Source: Brachypodium distachyon
Taxonomy: Eukaryota > Streptophyta > Magnoliopsida > Poales > Poaceae
Reading direction: 5' to 3'
Assembly (NCBI RefSeq): GCF_000005505.3
Contig: NC_016135.3
Coordinates: forward strand, 10,262,613-10,326,612
DNA: 64,000 bases
Positions 33,101 to 43,803 of the stretch are shown here, piece by piece. Positions within the stretch are counted from its first letter, which is position 1. Each line of letters begins with the position of its first letter. A program made the position numbers and the translations under genes. Under the pieces are notes generated by a model. It searched no databases. It was not told the origin of the DNA and saw nothing but the letters and a program-made list of their open reading frames with translations.

Positions 33101-36100
33101 TTGGAAGCACAGACAACTGTTGTTGTTGGTCCAAGCGGTGTTGGGAAATCCAGTCTGATTAATGCTTTGAGATGCAACCAAAACATTCCAGAAGAAGATC
33201 CAATACATCAACTGGTTGAGCAGGTGGTTATTACATCATTTCAAATTGAACTTAGGTATACTTCATCAGTTATATAAACCACATGCTTTACAATATTTTC
33301 AGTTAATCACATGTATTTTTTACTTTACTTTGCATCTTGCCCCTGCCATATGGCCTGCCCCAAGTCCGATTGGGTATTCTAAGGGCACATGTGGCTTTTA
33401 CACGGCTTGCCTTCCTCCATTGATCCATCTCCATGTCATGTGTTGGCTCAACGGCCAGCTATTCTGTTCATAGTCCTTTAGCTTACCCTTGTCCGTAGTC
33501 CGTACCTGTCTTTGGCTCTGACCCCTATTTTCTGAACTTGCTGCTGAGTTGCAGCGAGCAGCATCCATTCCTTTTCTTTTCTTTTTTCAAAAGGAAGACT
33601 CTTCATGTCTTCATTTCTTTTAGTTATCCAGGCTTGGTAGTAAGTAAGGAATGGAGGTTAACCCTAATAGTAATTGATGGAAAGAGGTTGTGCTGCTGTC
33701 ATCATCAGTGAGACTGATTATCAGGGAGCATGCAGTGTCGCCTCCTGTACAGTAGTGATGCCAATTCTAGACTCTACAGTGCCACCAATTGTTTTTTATC
33801 TGTTGTGCACTGGACTGCATGATGAATTGATGACAGACATGAATTGGAACGGAAGCAATGTGTTTCCCATTGGCACACCAAGCAGCCAACAGCTCACTTC
33901 AGGCCTCAAGCCAAATGAAACCACCAAGTGCCGAGTAGTGCTTCTGATTTCAGGGTGGCTTATGCATGCTGCTTCAGATTCGAGCAAACCATGCAGATAG
34001 GGAAAACTGGAAAACCGCAAGAGAGGTTTAAATTACATGTAGATTTCTCAGGCAAAAAATTGGACTTGCGTGAAAATTTCATATATTTTTCCTGCTTTGT
34101 ATTAACCATTTTGTGAGCCATCAACGAGCGTCTGTAATACTTTCGGAGAGTTATTTTTGTTTGTTACTCCCTCCGACCCTAAATTATTGTCGAAATATTA
34201 CATGTATCTAGACGTTTTTTAAGAATAGATACATCCATATTTGGGCAAATTTGAGTCAAGAATTTAGGATCAGAGGGAGTAGTTTTTCTTGAAAGTGCCC
34301 CTTCTCGTTGGTTGGTATTTTGTTTAGGGATATAAAAGCACAACTGGTTGCTAAGTTAAGTCGCGTCACAACCTTCAATTTTGTATGCTTGAGATTTTTT
34401 TTAAAAGAAAATGTGTTGCCCTCCTGGCTCCATTTTGTTGAAACAAAACCACATCATTTACTAGCTAGTGCCAGGCCCGTATATTAGCAGGGGCAGTCTG
34501 GGCGACCGCACAGGGCCCCCGAAAAATTAGGGCCCCAAATTTTACTTAAATCAGTACTAATCACATACTTAATCACCGTAAACAGAAGGCCAACATGGGC
34601 GCAGGGAGATAAAAGGAAAGAAAACCACAATAGTGATCTGATTTCCGGTCAGCCTAGCTAGGATAAAAAACAAAACAGTCTAAGTCCATAAATCCACAAT
34701 AGCCCATTAGGTTGAATCAACGCATATTTAACTACTGTTACTTATTTCCATCGATATATCAATTCCACGCGACGCGTCGTTTTCTGCCCGATCGATTTGT
34801 CTATTGGGATCGTCAATTTGACACGGGCAAAAACAGTGCTCTATGCGAACTGAGCCTAGCTCAGGTGGTTGGTTCCTTGTGGCGGAACCAGCCCACCCAG
34901 GTTCAAGTCCCAGACTTGACATGGGTGCTCGCATGGCATTGTGCTTTCAGTGGGAGTGACGTACTCGTCAACTACGAGGCGCGTGTGGTGACTTCGTCAA
35001 TCTCAAGATGATCTGCCGGCGGCCCAGTCTCTCGAAGGTGCTCATAGGGGTAGGGTGTGCGTGCGTGCGTTCATAGGGGTGAGTGTATGTGCGTGTGTGT
35101 GAGTGCTTGCGTCTGTACTGTGTTTTCTCAAAAAAAAAAGTGCTCTATGGCCATCAGAGATTATTTAGGGCCTCGCTTTGTATTTTGCACGGGGGGCTCA
35201 AATTCTCAGGTACGGCCCTGGTAAGCCTAGATGAGCAAAATGAATCGAGCATGACAACCACGAACACACACCACCAGATCAGACAACATATTCAGTGTAG
35301 GGCAGGAGTCAAAGAACACCTGTCGACCCAGTTGGTATGGTCCTCTGGGTGTACTTGAGATGTTGCCAATTAGATTTGTTGAACTAATGTGGATGTGTTC
35401 TATATGGTCTTCAGGACTACAGCTAACATGCCAATTTATTTATATGGTACTCCCTCCATCCATGTTTATAAGGGCAACTTCAACAATGGGTATTACATGG
35501 GTACCAAGAAAGAGTACTAGCCAATGTGCAAGAAGGACGCATATCACAAGTACTTGTTTAAGTAACCACCACTACATGGGTACCAAGAAAAAAGAGAAGA
35601 TGACATGTGGGTCCATCAAAAAAGAAAAAGGAATAAGAAAAGAGAAAAACATATTGAAAAGGGAAGAGAAGAAAATTAGTATCGACCACCATTGGAGATG
35701 CCCTAGGCCTCATTTGGCAATCTCCAGTACCAAGACAAATAGCATGCGTTTTAAAGAAGTCCGTGATTTTCGTTTTGGTTTGGGACCCAAGAGACTTGTA
35801 ATTAATGCAAATTTTTAATCGTAGGCATGCATTGGTTGCACTTTCACATAAATGCATATTTGGAACCCGATAGACTTGTAATTATGTGAGGTGCGATTTA
35901 AGAGAGAGAAGTTGGAAAGTAGCCTTATTATTCTGGGAAACTAAGATTTGTCATGTGGCCTTATAAACATGGGAGGGAGTACCATTTCGGTTGGGCTTGG
36001 ACAAATGGAGGCGCAAACCTGCAAAAGATAGTGCGTTGTTTTCTGTTTCTTTAAGTGAACAATGAAGTTATTTTGTTCGTACCTCAAGATATCGTGTAGC

Positions 36101-39100
36101 TCCCTGTTTGAGGTAAATGCACCCGCGGTCCTACTATTATTGAGCAGGTGTCAATTTAGTCCTAAAACTATGAAATCACACACTTAGGTCCTAATTTTAT
36201 TTTAAGTGGGGCACGCGAGGTCCCAAGCTGGTTCTGGCCCGTTTGACCTGCCTACGTGGCAAGTTGACCCGGTACACATTGGCAGGGGGGCCACATTCAA
36301 AAGCAGTTTCATTTCAATTCCAAAGGAGTTTCGTTCGTGAAAAGTTTATGAATGGAACTCCTTTGGAATTGAAATGAAACTGCTTCTGAATTTGAATGTG
36401 GGAAGTTTATGAATGAAACTCATTTGAAATTGAAATGAAATTGATTTTGAATTTGAATGTGAGAATTTATGAATGAAACTCCTTTGAAATTGAAATGAAA
36501 CTGATTTTGAATTGGAATGTGAGAAGTTTATGAATGAAACTCCTTTGAAATTGAAATGAAACTGATTTTGAATTTGAATGTGAGAAGTTTATGAACGAAA
36601 CTCCATTGAAATTGAAATGAAACTGCTTTTGAATGTGGCCCCCTGCCGACGTGTACCAGGTCAACTTGCCACGTAGGCGTGTCAAACGGGCTAGCACCAG
36701 ATTAGGACCTCGCCTGGCGCCACTTAAAATAAAAATAGGACCTAGCTGTGCAATTTCATAATTTTAGGACTAAACTGACACCTGCTCAATAATAGTAGGA
36801 CCTCAGGTGCATTTACCTCCTCCCTGTTTTTGCAAGTTCTGTTCCTTTTTTTTAATGTTGTAAAGCTTCACAGCCTTGTTCCAGTAAGCTCTAAGATGTG
36901 TTGAGATTGTCTTGGTGTGGATACTGAAATCCCTTTCTTGGGCACACTGTTTTCCAGAATAGTAAATGGTTTGGTGAACAGCGTGTTGGAACTGTGTCCA
37001 AGAAAAGCGGCAAAGGAAAGCACACCACCCGTCATGTTTCATTGCTTCCTATAGTTGATGGCGGTTTTCTTGCTGATACTCCTGGATTTAATCAGCCTAG
37101 TCTGATGAAAGTGACCAAAAAGGGTCTTGCAGAAACTTTTCCTGAGGTTTGTTCACTCGATGCTCTGTTACTATGGGGGCTCTGTTTAATTACTTCCTCT
37201 TGAGAAAATTTTCAATTCCAGATTTTGTACAGGAATAAATGTGCTCTGTTAAGGTTATACTTAGTTTGTTATTAGGGTTCTTGATATTCTGACATTTTGT
37301 GTGCTTGTGATATTGATTTTTTCTACCATCCAGATAAGAAAGATGCTCGAAGAAAATGAGCCCTCGAAGTGCACATTTAATGACTGTGTTCACCTTGGTG
37401 AACATGGATGTGTCGTCAAAGGTGACTGGGAAAGATACCCATACTATCTGCAGTTGCTTGATGAGATCAAAATCAGAGAATCCTTCCAGCTACGAACATT
37501 TGGAACTAAAAGGGAAGGAGATGTCAGGTATTCTGTAGATTTCCTTTATGATAATCATTATGCACACTGATCAGTAGATGTATATTCCTTTTCTTCTCTT
37601 GCAGTATTGTGATTTCCAATTTTCAAAATAAATATGTGTGTTCCATGTTAGGCGTAGCAGCCAGAGAATGTATCCAGTGCTCCTGTCCTGCCCTTTGGGT
37701 GCTCTTGGAGTCCTGGTAGTCCCTAACCCTTAATAACCCCCATATAAGTCAAGATGAATTCTGAAAAACATTAACAATGTTGACAGAACATGTCTCTACC
37801 GGGAGGGAGTAAGTAAATAGATGAAGTATTGTACTAGGGGATGTATCCAGTACAAACCTTCATTCGGTGCTAACTTGCATACTTTCGTCCCAGACCATCG
37901 GATCTCCAGATGAGAGGTGGGAATCAAAACACTCACTTAAACACGTTTTTCACATAACCCCCTGTACTTATCCCACATTGTCTTTTCTTTGATTCCCACC
38001 TCTCATCTGGACCATATGTTGTAGATCTGATGGCCCGCAACGAAAGTTTGCACCTATGAAGGTTTGCACTGGATACGTCGCCATTGTACTATGTCTAATT
38101 ATCTTAAACAAATATCATATCTATCCTATCAAGCAAATATATCCAGTTTTCAATAGTTTGACAAGGTAAATGCATTATCGTGCATGAAATCTTCCCTACG
38201 TCCTAGGCATCCTATTTGGAACACAATAGATGTGCAAAACTTGTGATGAGCGCCGCCCCACCTCTGTTCTATGATCTACCGTTCAGCTTGACCTCCTATG
38301 ATGGACAGTGTCTCCTCTCGCGTGCGGCGTCACTGCAGCGAACCCCATTCCAGTGATACATTGTTGCTGCAGTCTATGCTTCATCAGTCGCTATCAAACT
38401 AGAGTGCTCCAGATCCAGGGACGAAGACAATGCTTGTGCATTTCTTGCATGCACATGTGGTGACGAGTTTCCCTACCGTTTTGCATATCTCGTCCTGAGC
38501 TGCCTCTGGTTCACTGAGGATGTTCTCTGCCAAGCCCTAGATGACTAGTTTGTGTTATTAATTGGAGTACTGGTTCTGGGATTAGTGCGTTGGTTCTTGT
38601 TTGTGAGTAGAGATAAAATTGATTCTTAGGCTCACATAATTTTCTGTTTTAAATTCCAAAGTTCTGATTCTAGTAAACAACCAAACATTTTTTTTTACCG
38701 GAATTAGCTTTAATCAAATTCAAATCTCACCAGAATAGGATTTTAAAATCCAATTCAGTACATGGGAGCCAAATAAGGTGTAAGGTTTTGAAAAGAGGTA
38801 TGATATGAGTCAACGGAAATTTTTCCTTGAAATTGGTTACAAATGGCGCCATAAGATACATTCATATGGAACGTAATCCTACAAATAAAAAAAACCTAAG
38901 CAAAGTTCTGAAGGACTATTATCCTCCAAACTTCATATGAAAAGCCTTTGAATCAAAGCAGCCTGTGGCCCTTTGGAGTAAAAAAGGGTTGTATTTCAAT
39001 TCAAAGGACTCCTGGGGGAATTCTAACCATGTGCTTGGACCTGATGGAAAAATTCCTGTCTTTCATGGACATATTGTCTCTTCAAATTCCATCAAAATCT

Positions 39101-39594
39101 CTGTGGAACATCCTTAAACCCATTTCTACAGGTTCTTGTGTTTTGGAAATTTTCTAATCCTATGTTTTCCTTATTCTCATGGTTTCAGAATCCTTCTTTT
39201 CAATAAAGCCCTTTCTTTCAATACAAACTACCTTGAACATGATAACAATTTGTTCTACTCTAGTGTATACTTTTACTAGTCTGTCCTATACAGTTATATT
39301 AACATATTGCCATACTTTTTAGAACAGTGTCCTGTGTATCCATAGTCAATCCTCTTACACCTTGGGGTCCTAAATTTTTCAGTGCTAACAACGCAAACAT
39401 ACCCATCTTGCTTCAGGTATAAAACAGGTAGCATGGGTGTGAAGCAAGCAGAGCCTCGCCTTCAACTCAAAAAGCACAGGAGGGTATCCAGGAAGAAGAT
39501 GAACCAGTCGATTCTCGATGATATGGATGATGAGATGGATGACACCGACGATGACTATCAATTCGGTGTGAGCCGACGTGCTAGCAAACGGTGA
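30126..39594 (+). CDS. RsgA: RsgA, circularly permuted ribosome-assembly GTPase, plastid-type
   Basis: Exons 30126-30704, 33002-33223, 36958-37146, 37334-37527 and 39417-39594, all with GT/AG borders and consistent phase; 453 aa. RsgA checks late 30S subunit maturation and releases assembly factors using GTP. Domains: a Pro/Arg/Ala-rich leader (about 1-58, plastid transit type); OB-fold region (about 60-150); G4 as NKVE (185-188) before G1 GPSGVGKSS (236-244), G2 GKHTT (287-291) and G3 DTPG (307-310), the permuted order that defines the family; zinc site C343, C348, H350, C356; and a basic then acidic tail. Start: ATG 30126 is preferred because it opens the transit-like leader and the partial gene copy at 24926 keeps the same ATG. 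An in-frame ATG at 29979 is the alternative. Introns 1, 2 and 4 hold several transposons, but all splice sites are intact. Confidence 0.9.
31253..32394. mobile_element. Mutator-like element in RsgA intron 1 (1142 bp)
   Basis: A 9-bp duplication TATTACCCT lies at 31244-31252 and 32395-32403. The terminal inverted repeats (about 47 bp) share CAGGCGACTGAGAAA and TTTCTCAGTC, and each end is itself hairpin-forming. The interior contains about six degenerate copies of a roughly 60-base unit built on GTGCAACTCAC and TTGCACATCAAG (about 31535-31890). No transposase. Confidence 0.85.
32119..32161. repeat. micro-insertion with 14-bp duplication
   Basis: ATGAGTATGAATAT (32119-32132) and ATGAGTATAAATAT (32148-32161), one mismatch, flank TTATTTTTTTAGAAT. 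Inside the intron 1 MULE. Confidence 0.6.
34166..34279. mobile_element. Stowaway MITE in RsgA intron 2
   Basis: Ends CTCCCTCCGACCCTAAATT / AATTTAGGATCAGAGGGAG, TA at 34164-34165 and 34280-34281. Confidence 0.9.
34472..35221. mobile_element. possible hAT-like element interrupted by a SINE
   Basis: The ends read CAGGCCCGTA and, inverted, CAGGGCCGTACC. The halves on each side of the SINE share GGGCCCC / GGGCCTC-type sequence. No exact 8-bp duplication is visible, so class and borders are tentative. Confidence 0.4.
34846..35138 (+). mobile_element. tRNA-derived SINE (293 bp) in RsgA intron 2
   Basis: An exact 11-bp duplication AGTGCTCTATG (34835-34845 and 35139-35149) flanks it. The head has RNA polymerase III boxes: an A-box-like TAGCTCAGGTGGTTGG and a B-box-like GGTTCAAGTCC (about 34902-34912). 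The body has the GGGGTAGGGTGTGCGTGCG-type 3' region common in grass SINEs and ends in an A tail. Confidence 0.88.
35450..35979. mobile_element. Stowaway MITE carrying a nested element
   Basis: Ends CTCCCTCCATCCATGTTTATA / TATAAACATGGGAGGGAG with TA at 35448-35449 and 35980-35981. About 300 bp of Stowaway once the element at 35472-35703 is removed. Confidence 0.82.
35472..35703. mobile_element. Tourist-type MITE nested in the Stowaway
   Basis: Ends GGGCAACTTCAACAATGGG and, inverted, GGGCATCTCCAATGG. TAA precedes it and TAG follows, so the TWA duplication seems mutated by one base. Confidence 0.65.
36110..36819. mobile_element. Mutator-like element with long TIRs in RsgA intron 2
   Basis: 710 bp. 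Ends GAGGTAAATGCACC / GGTGCATTTACCTC, and the inverted repeats extend some 190 bases. The duplication CTCCCTGTTT is at 36100-36109 and 36820-36829 (9 or 10 bp). The right end lies 138 bases from the exon 3 acceptor. No transposase. Confidence 0.85.
36345..36620. repeat. 61-bp tandem array inside the MULE
   Basis: Five head-to-tail units (starts near 36345, 36406, 36466, 36527, 36588), each with TTTATGAATGAAACTC and TTGAAATTGAAATGAAACTG. A reversed partial copy precedes the array (36296-36345), so array and arm are homologous. Confidence 0.9.
37837..38082. mobile_element. Mutator-type MITE in RsgA intron 4 (246 bp)
   Basis: Exact 9-bp duplication ATTGTACTA (37828-37836 and 38083-38091). Ends GGGGATGTATCCAGTAC and, inverted, GGCGACGTATCCAGTGC; arms of about 100 bases meet near TTGATTCCCACCTCTCATCT. 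Confidence 0.85.
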
Positions 39595-40259
39595 ACCTGA
39601 CTCTTACCTGATCTGACAAACTCTAAACATTCCCAAGAAGGAAACTATGGACGATGTTCATAGCTGGCTTTCTAGTGCCACGGCCATATCCTTAACTCTA
39701 CTGAGTAGCAAAGTTTTGCAAATAGAAATGTGTCGACAAGGAAACTACAGAAATGCACTCCAGATGATGACTGCCAGTACTTGTTGTTTCCCTGTGGCAG
39801 AACAGTGAGAAGAAAGAAGCTAAGCAAAGGAGCAAAACTTCCCAATCTGTTGCAACGTTTGAAGTTTTCATCGGTCTATAGTCAATTTTGTGAGGTATCC
39901 GTGTAGGCATCAACTTCCATTTGCATAGCTTAGTTTCTGGCTAGCCTCACAAGAGACCTTGGATCAACAGTGATATTATATATAACTATGGACTTGTATT
40001 TTCAAATTCTTGTGTTTGAACTGCTACGAAACTTCCTTGGAGTTTCCTCAACCAACCGTCCAAGCCACCTAAACTCCAGGTGATGTGTCAAACAGTATTT
40101 AGATCGAGAGGAATACAAGATAAGAGAATAACATAATTAAGATTATGCAAGCCAAACACCCCTTAAGACGGACTGTTTGTGGCTCTGGACGCGGTCACGC
40201 AAGAGGGGAATAAAAGTCCGAGGCATACTGTGTTGATTAGTCTTGTGCTTAGAATGCTA
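39595..40259. other. RsgA 3' flank
   Basis: The 3' untranslated region probably covers the first few hundred bases. No other gene recognised. Confidence 0.35.
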
Positions 40260-40368
40260 CTTCCTCCATTCCATAATTCTCGTCGAAATATTACATGTAT
40301 CTAGACATTTTTTAAGAATAGATACATCCATTTTTGAACAAATTTGAGACAAAAATTATGGAACGGAG
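40260..40368. mobile_element. Stowaway MITE
   Basis: Ends CTTCCTCCATTCCATAATT / AATTATGGAACGGAG, TA at 40258-40259 and 40369-40370. Confidence 0.88.
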
Positions 40369-40370
40369 TA

Positions 40371-41790
40371 GTTAGTTTAATAAATTGGCAGATAAATTAG
40401 TTAGGAGCCGTAAATAGCTACTTGCGAGTTGCCTCTGCTAGAGGAGTTACCGGAAAAGGGAACTGCTCGCCGTGTCAAATGATAAAGCGGTCAGAGAGAT
40501 CAGCGTCAGTTCTAGTATACTATACTACCTTTTAACGACCAGTGATTTGGTTGGTAACAACAGTATATGCATCACCAGTTCTGAGGTCTTCTTACACTGA
40601 CCATTTTGACCAATCGTGTGTTCCATACAGAAAATCACACGTGGTTCTTCCATGTCCAGAACGGTTATTCACGGCTGCACTTGGTAGATTGTATTGTATA
40701 TATGTACAGTCTTAATCTGACCATTTAAAACATCAGGAATCGGATGGAAGGCATTATCTTGACAGGCAACCAAGATGGGACAAAACTCCGATGTCGCTAG
40801 TTTAGTCAGAAGTTGGTTTGCACTTCAATTGCTACAAAAAACATGACGACCACAAAGGGAATCTTGTGCATTGTTTTTGTCAGCCGTGCCGTAGCCAAGA
40901 AATATGATTGATTTGTTATTTTTTTGCAACGCAAAGCTTGCATTGCAAGCATTGGAAGAAGCTGTCCTATATGAATTTCAATTGATGCAATGTTGTAGAG
41001 TCTTTGATGCATGCGTGTGTTGTTGATAAGCTGATCCAGAGAGTTTACTGCTGCTAATTTCTCCGAGAAAAAAGATTTTTAACCTTTCAGGATAGGTTTG
41101 CTCTATACATGCATAGTTTCTAGCAACTTCAAGGGCAGTTTTTCAGCTTGCTGCTGGAAGTAAATCATTTCTGTACAAAGTGTCTGCAATATGAAACCTT
41201 TTTGCTAAAATGAACGAATGTGTTCCTTTCAAGACGAAATGGTGTCTTCTTATCAAGTTCGGTAGGGTGGTACCATCAAGCTATAAATAATGTTGCTTAT
41301 ACTAAACAAAGGAAGAGATTCGGTGTTATCAAAATTCGTATTGCTGAGTCACTGTTCATTTAGTGGTTCTTATCAGTTTGTGTCGTCCTACTAAATGTTT
41401 AGGTTCTGGTAGTGGTAGACGCGAATTCATGCTGCGCACAAGTGACCGCTAACATTATTTTCAAGGGTTATTGTGGTTATGATTTGTTTGTGCCGTCGTA
41501 ATATATTTGTCAGGCTGCGTAATGGACTATGACAGTCATGTTCTTTTGGTCCATAAGGCCATTGCCTGGGAAATTTGGGGCCTGCCCTAAACATAAAATC
41601 AAGCAGCTTCACATGATAGCTTTAGGGAACAATATTTCATTTTCCCTGCAGCTGACGTTCTCCTCCCACACCACCTTACACAAATTGAATTCGTCGCCAG
41701 GGATCTATTTTCTTCCAACCCTCCTACCCTCTGTCTTATGCTCCTTCTCAGGTTCGTCGTCATTGCGCCTTAAACAAGAGCACCTCTAAG
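40371..41790. other. gene-free stretch, nothing recognised
   Basis: Only short open frames without recognisable domains. Confidence 0.3.
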
Positions 41791-42288
41791 TAGGGGTGGG
41801 CATTCCGTCCTAACCGAACTCTCGGTTGGTACTTTGGTTTCTTAACAAACTTCGGTTCTTACAAAATGAGAATGAACTTAGCCTTAAAAAATGATAACCA
41901 AAAGTTTGGTTCGGTTCTTGGTTTCAAACCAAACTAACCGAACACTGTGAACTTCAGACTTACTGCATGCATCGATACAAATTTTTGGAGTAAAAACAAT
42001 ACTTTTCTGCAGTAAAAAGGTACTAGTATATATATACACTTCAGCAGCAAAAAATACCTTTCAGCAGTAAAAATAATCTGAATTCATCCCAACAGCAGCA
42101 GACTAGCAACATAGGACGTACCTTCGGTTCTTCAGTCATTTTCGGTTAGCCGAAGGCAAGAACCAAATTAACCAATTAAATTTTGGTTCTTCAAATATGA
42201 TGACCGAAGTTTTATTTGTTTCCTCAGTTTTGGTTCAATCGGCTCTTGTTTCCGGTTTTTCGGTGATCGGTTTCCATGCCCACCCCTA
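41791..42288. mobile_element. hAT MITE (498 bp)
   Basis: Exact 8-bp duplication CCTCTAAG (41783-41790 and 42289-42296). Ends TAGGGGTGGGCAT / ATGCCCACCCCTA. The interior is rich in CGGTT / AACCG and TTCGGTTCTT-type repeats. No transposase. Confidence 0.88.
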
Positions 42289-42296
42289 CCTCTAAG

Positions 42297-43697
42297 CCAG
42301 ACGTGGCGCCACTCTGCCATTGGAAAGAAAGAGAAATAATCGCTAGCTAACAAGAGAAGAGAAAGGGGAATTGCCTGACATGTGGGTCCTCGTAGTGTGA
42401 AAACCACAGATCATGTGCAAAACCACTATTGGAATCCAATTTTTATGCTGTCAAAGTCCCAGGTATAAGTTTGATGCATCAACTCTACTATATATTTGCA
42501 TGATAAGTGTCAAACAATCTAGATTTGGTTTATTTCCCCCATTGAAGCGGTTTTGGTGATGGTAGTTGGGTATATTCTGTAAACTTGGCAGCCAAGTCGG
42601 TAAAAAAATGAAGAGGTTAAGAATTTAAAAAAACAAATATTGTGAAGTTTTTTTTAAAACTTATTCAAATAAAGATTAGGAATTTTATTAAGAACAGAAA
42701 TTGGTTTTTTCTATACTAAAATAATTATATAAGCTAATTTTGTAATGGTTATTTTTAGAAGAGAAAAAACTATTGTAAAGTATGATAATTCTAAGAATGA
42801 GAAAACCTTTTGAATTTTATCGATGTTCATGGTTTCTGCATAATACTTTTGAATGTCATTCATTTTAAAAGTCCTAAAATCTTCGCTAAGTATTCTAGAT
42901 CGTTATATTTTTCACCTAAATTTTCGTATTTACTATATTTTCAGGGTTTTTTTTTCATTTTGTGTGGACTGGATTGCCAATTGTGTCATATTATTTATAC
43001 CGCTTAGTGGCACTAGGAATAAAATCTAGACAATTTTGGGAGACAAAAATATAAATATAGATTTGAAGGAAAATCAATTAGCTACCGTAATATGTGTGGA
43101 CCAAAGTGAACATTTGAGTGTAGGGGAAGACTATTGTAACTTCTATCTATGTGCTTTGTTCAAACTTGAACACCGAACCATGAGATCTGTTATAAACCAC
43201 GAACTTTGTAAACTCATTGTACCATAGTTATGCATTTCGTGCACCTTTTTACAAGCGAAAAAGATTCATGGGTGTAGAGATTGCTATGAAATAATAACCT
43301 AGATTTATTGTTCCAAATATGACTGTGTTCTTTACGAAACTGGAAGGAACGTCCAGTTTATCTCCCGAGTATTTTATATGGGACACAAATGATCATATTA
43401 GTTGTTTCTGTCGGTTACTAATTTATAGCAGTCTTCACCGATGAATTGTTTTCCTGAAAACCTTAAAAGATGAAACCACCCTTCAACCTTAACCTGGTTA
43501 AATATGTTGGTTTTGCACCTTTGGAGTTCCAGAAAACAAAAAGTGCGACCACAAAATTTCATTAAATGAAAATAGTCTTTTTGCATAGGATAATTTTTTT
43601 GACGATTTCCTTGCAGGTTATAACCATGTAGCCTTCCTGCATTTATGTTTTTTTATTCATATGTCTTTAAAACCCTACGGAGTCCAAAATAATGGTA
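42297..43697. other. gene-free stretch, nothing recognised
   Basis: AT-rich, low-complexity in parts (42600-42960). No recognised feature. Confidence 0.3.
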
Positions 43698-43801
43698 CTC
43701 CATATTACTTATCTTAAATTTGTCCAAATACGGACGTATCTATGTGTAAAAAACGTTTAGATAAATATAATATTTCGACAAGTAATTCCGGCCGAAGGAA
43801 G
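43698..43801. mobile_element. Stowaway MITE, left end eroded
   Basis: Inner sequence matches the 2016-2128 family (AATATTTCGACAAGTAATTCC). The right end is GGCCGAAGGAAG followed by TA; the left end starts CTCCATATTACTTATC after TA. Confidence 0.7.
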
Positions 43802-43803
43802 TA

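Noticed and set aside
34850..34915. tRNA gene
   Set aside because: A and B boxes are present but no cloverleaf or acceptor stem; it is the head of a SINE with a target duplication.
36467..36697. ORF with a repeated Phe/Ser-rich peptide
   Set aside because: Simple translation of the 61-bp array, whose period is not a multiple of three over all units.
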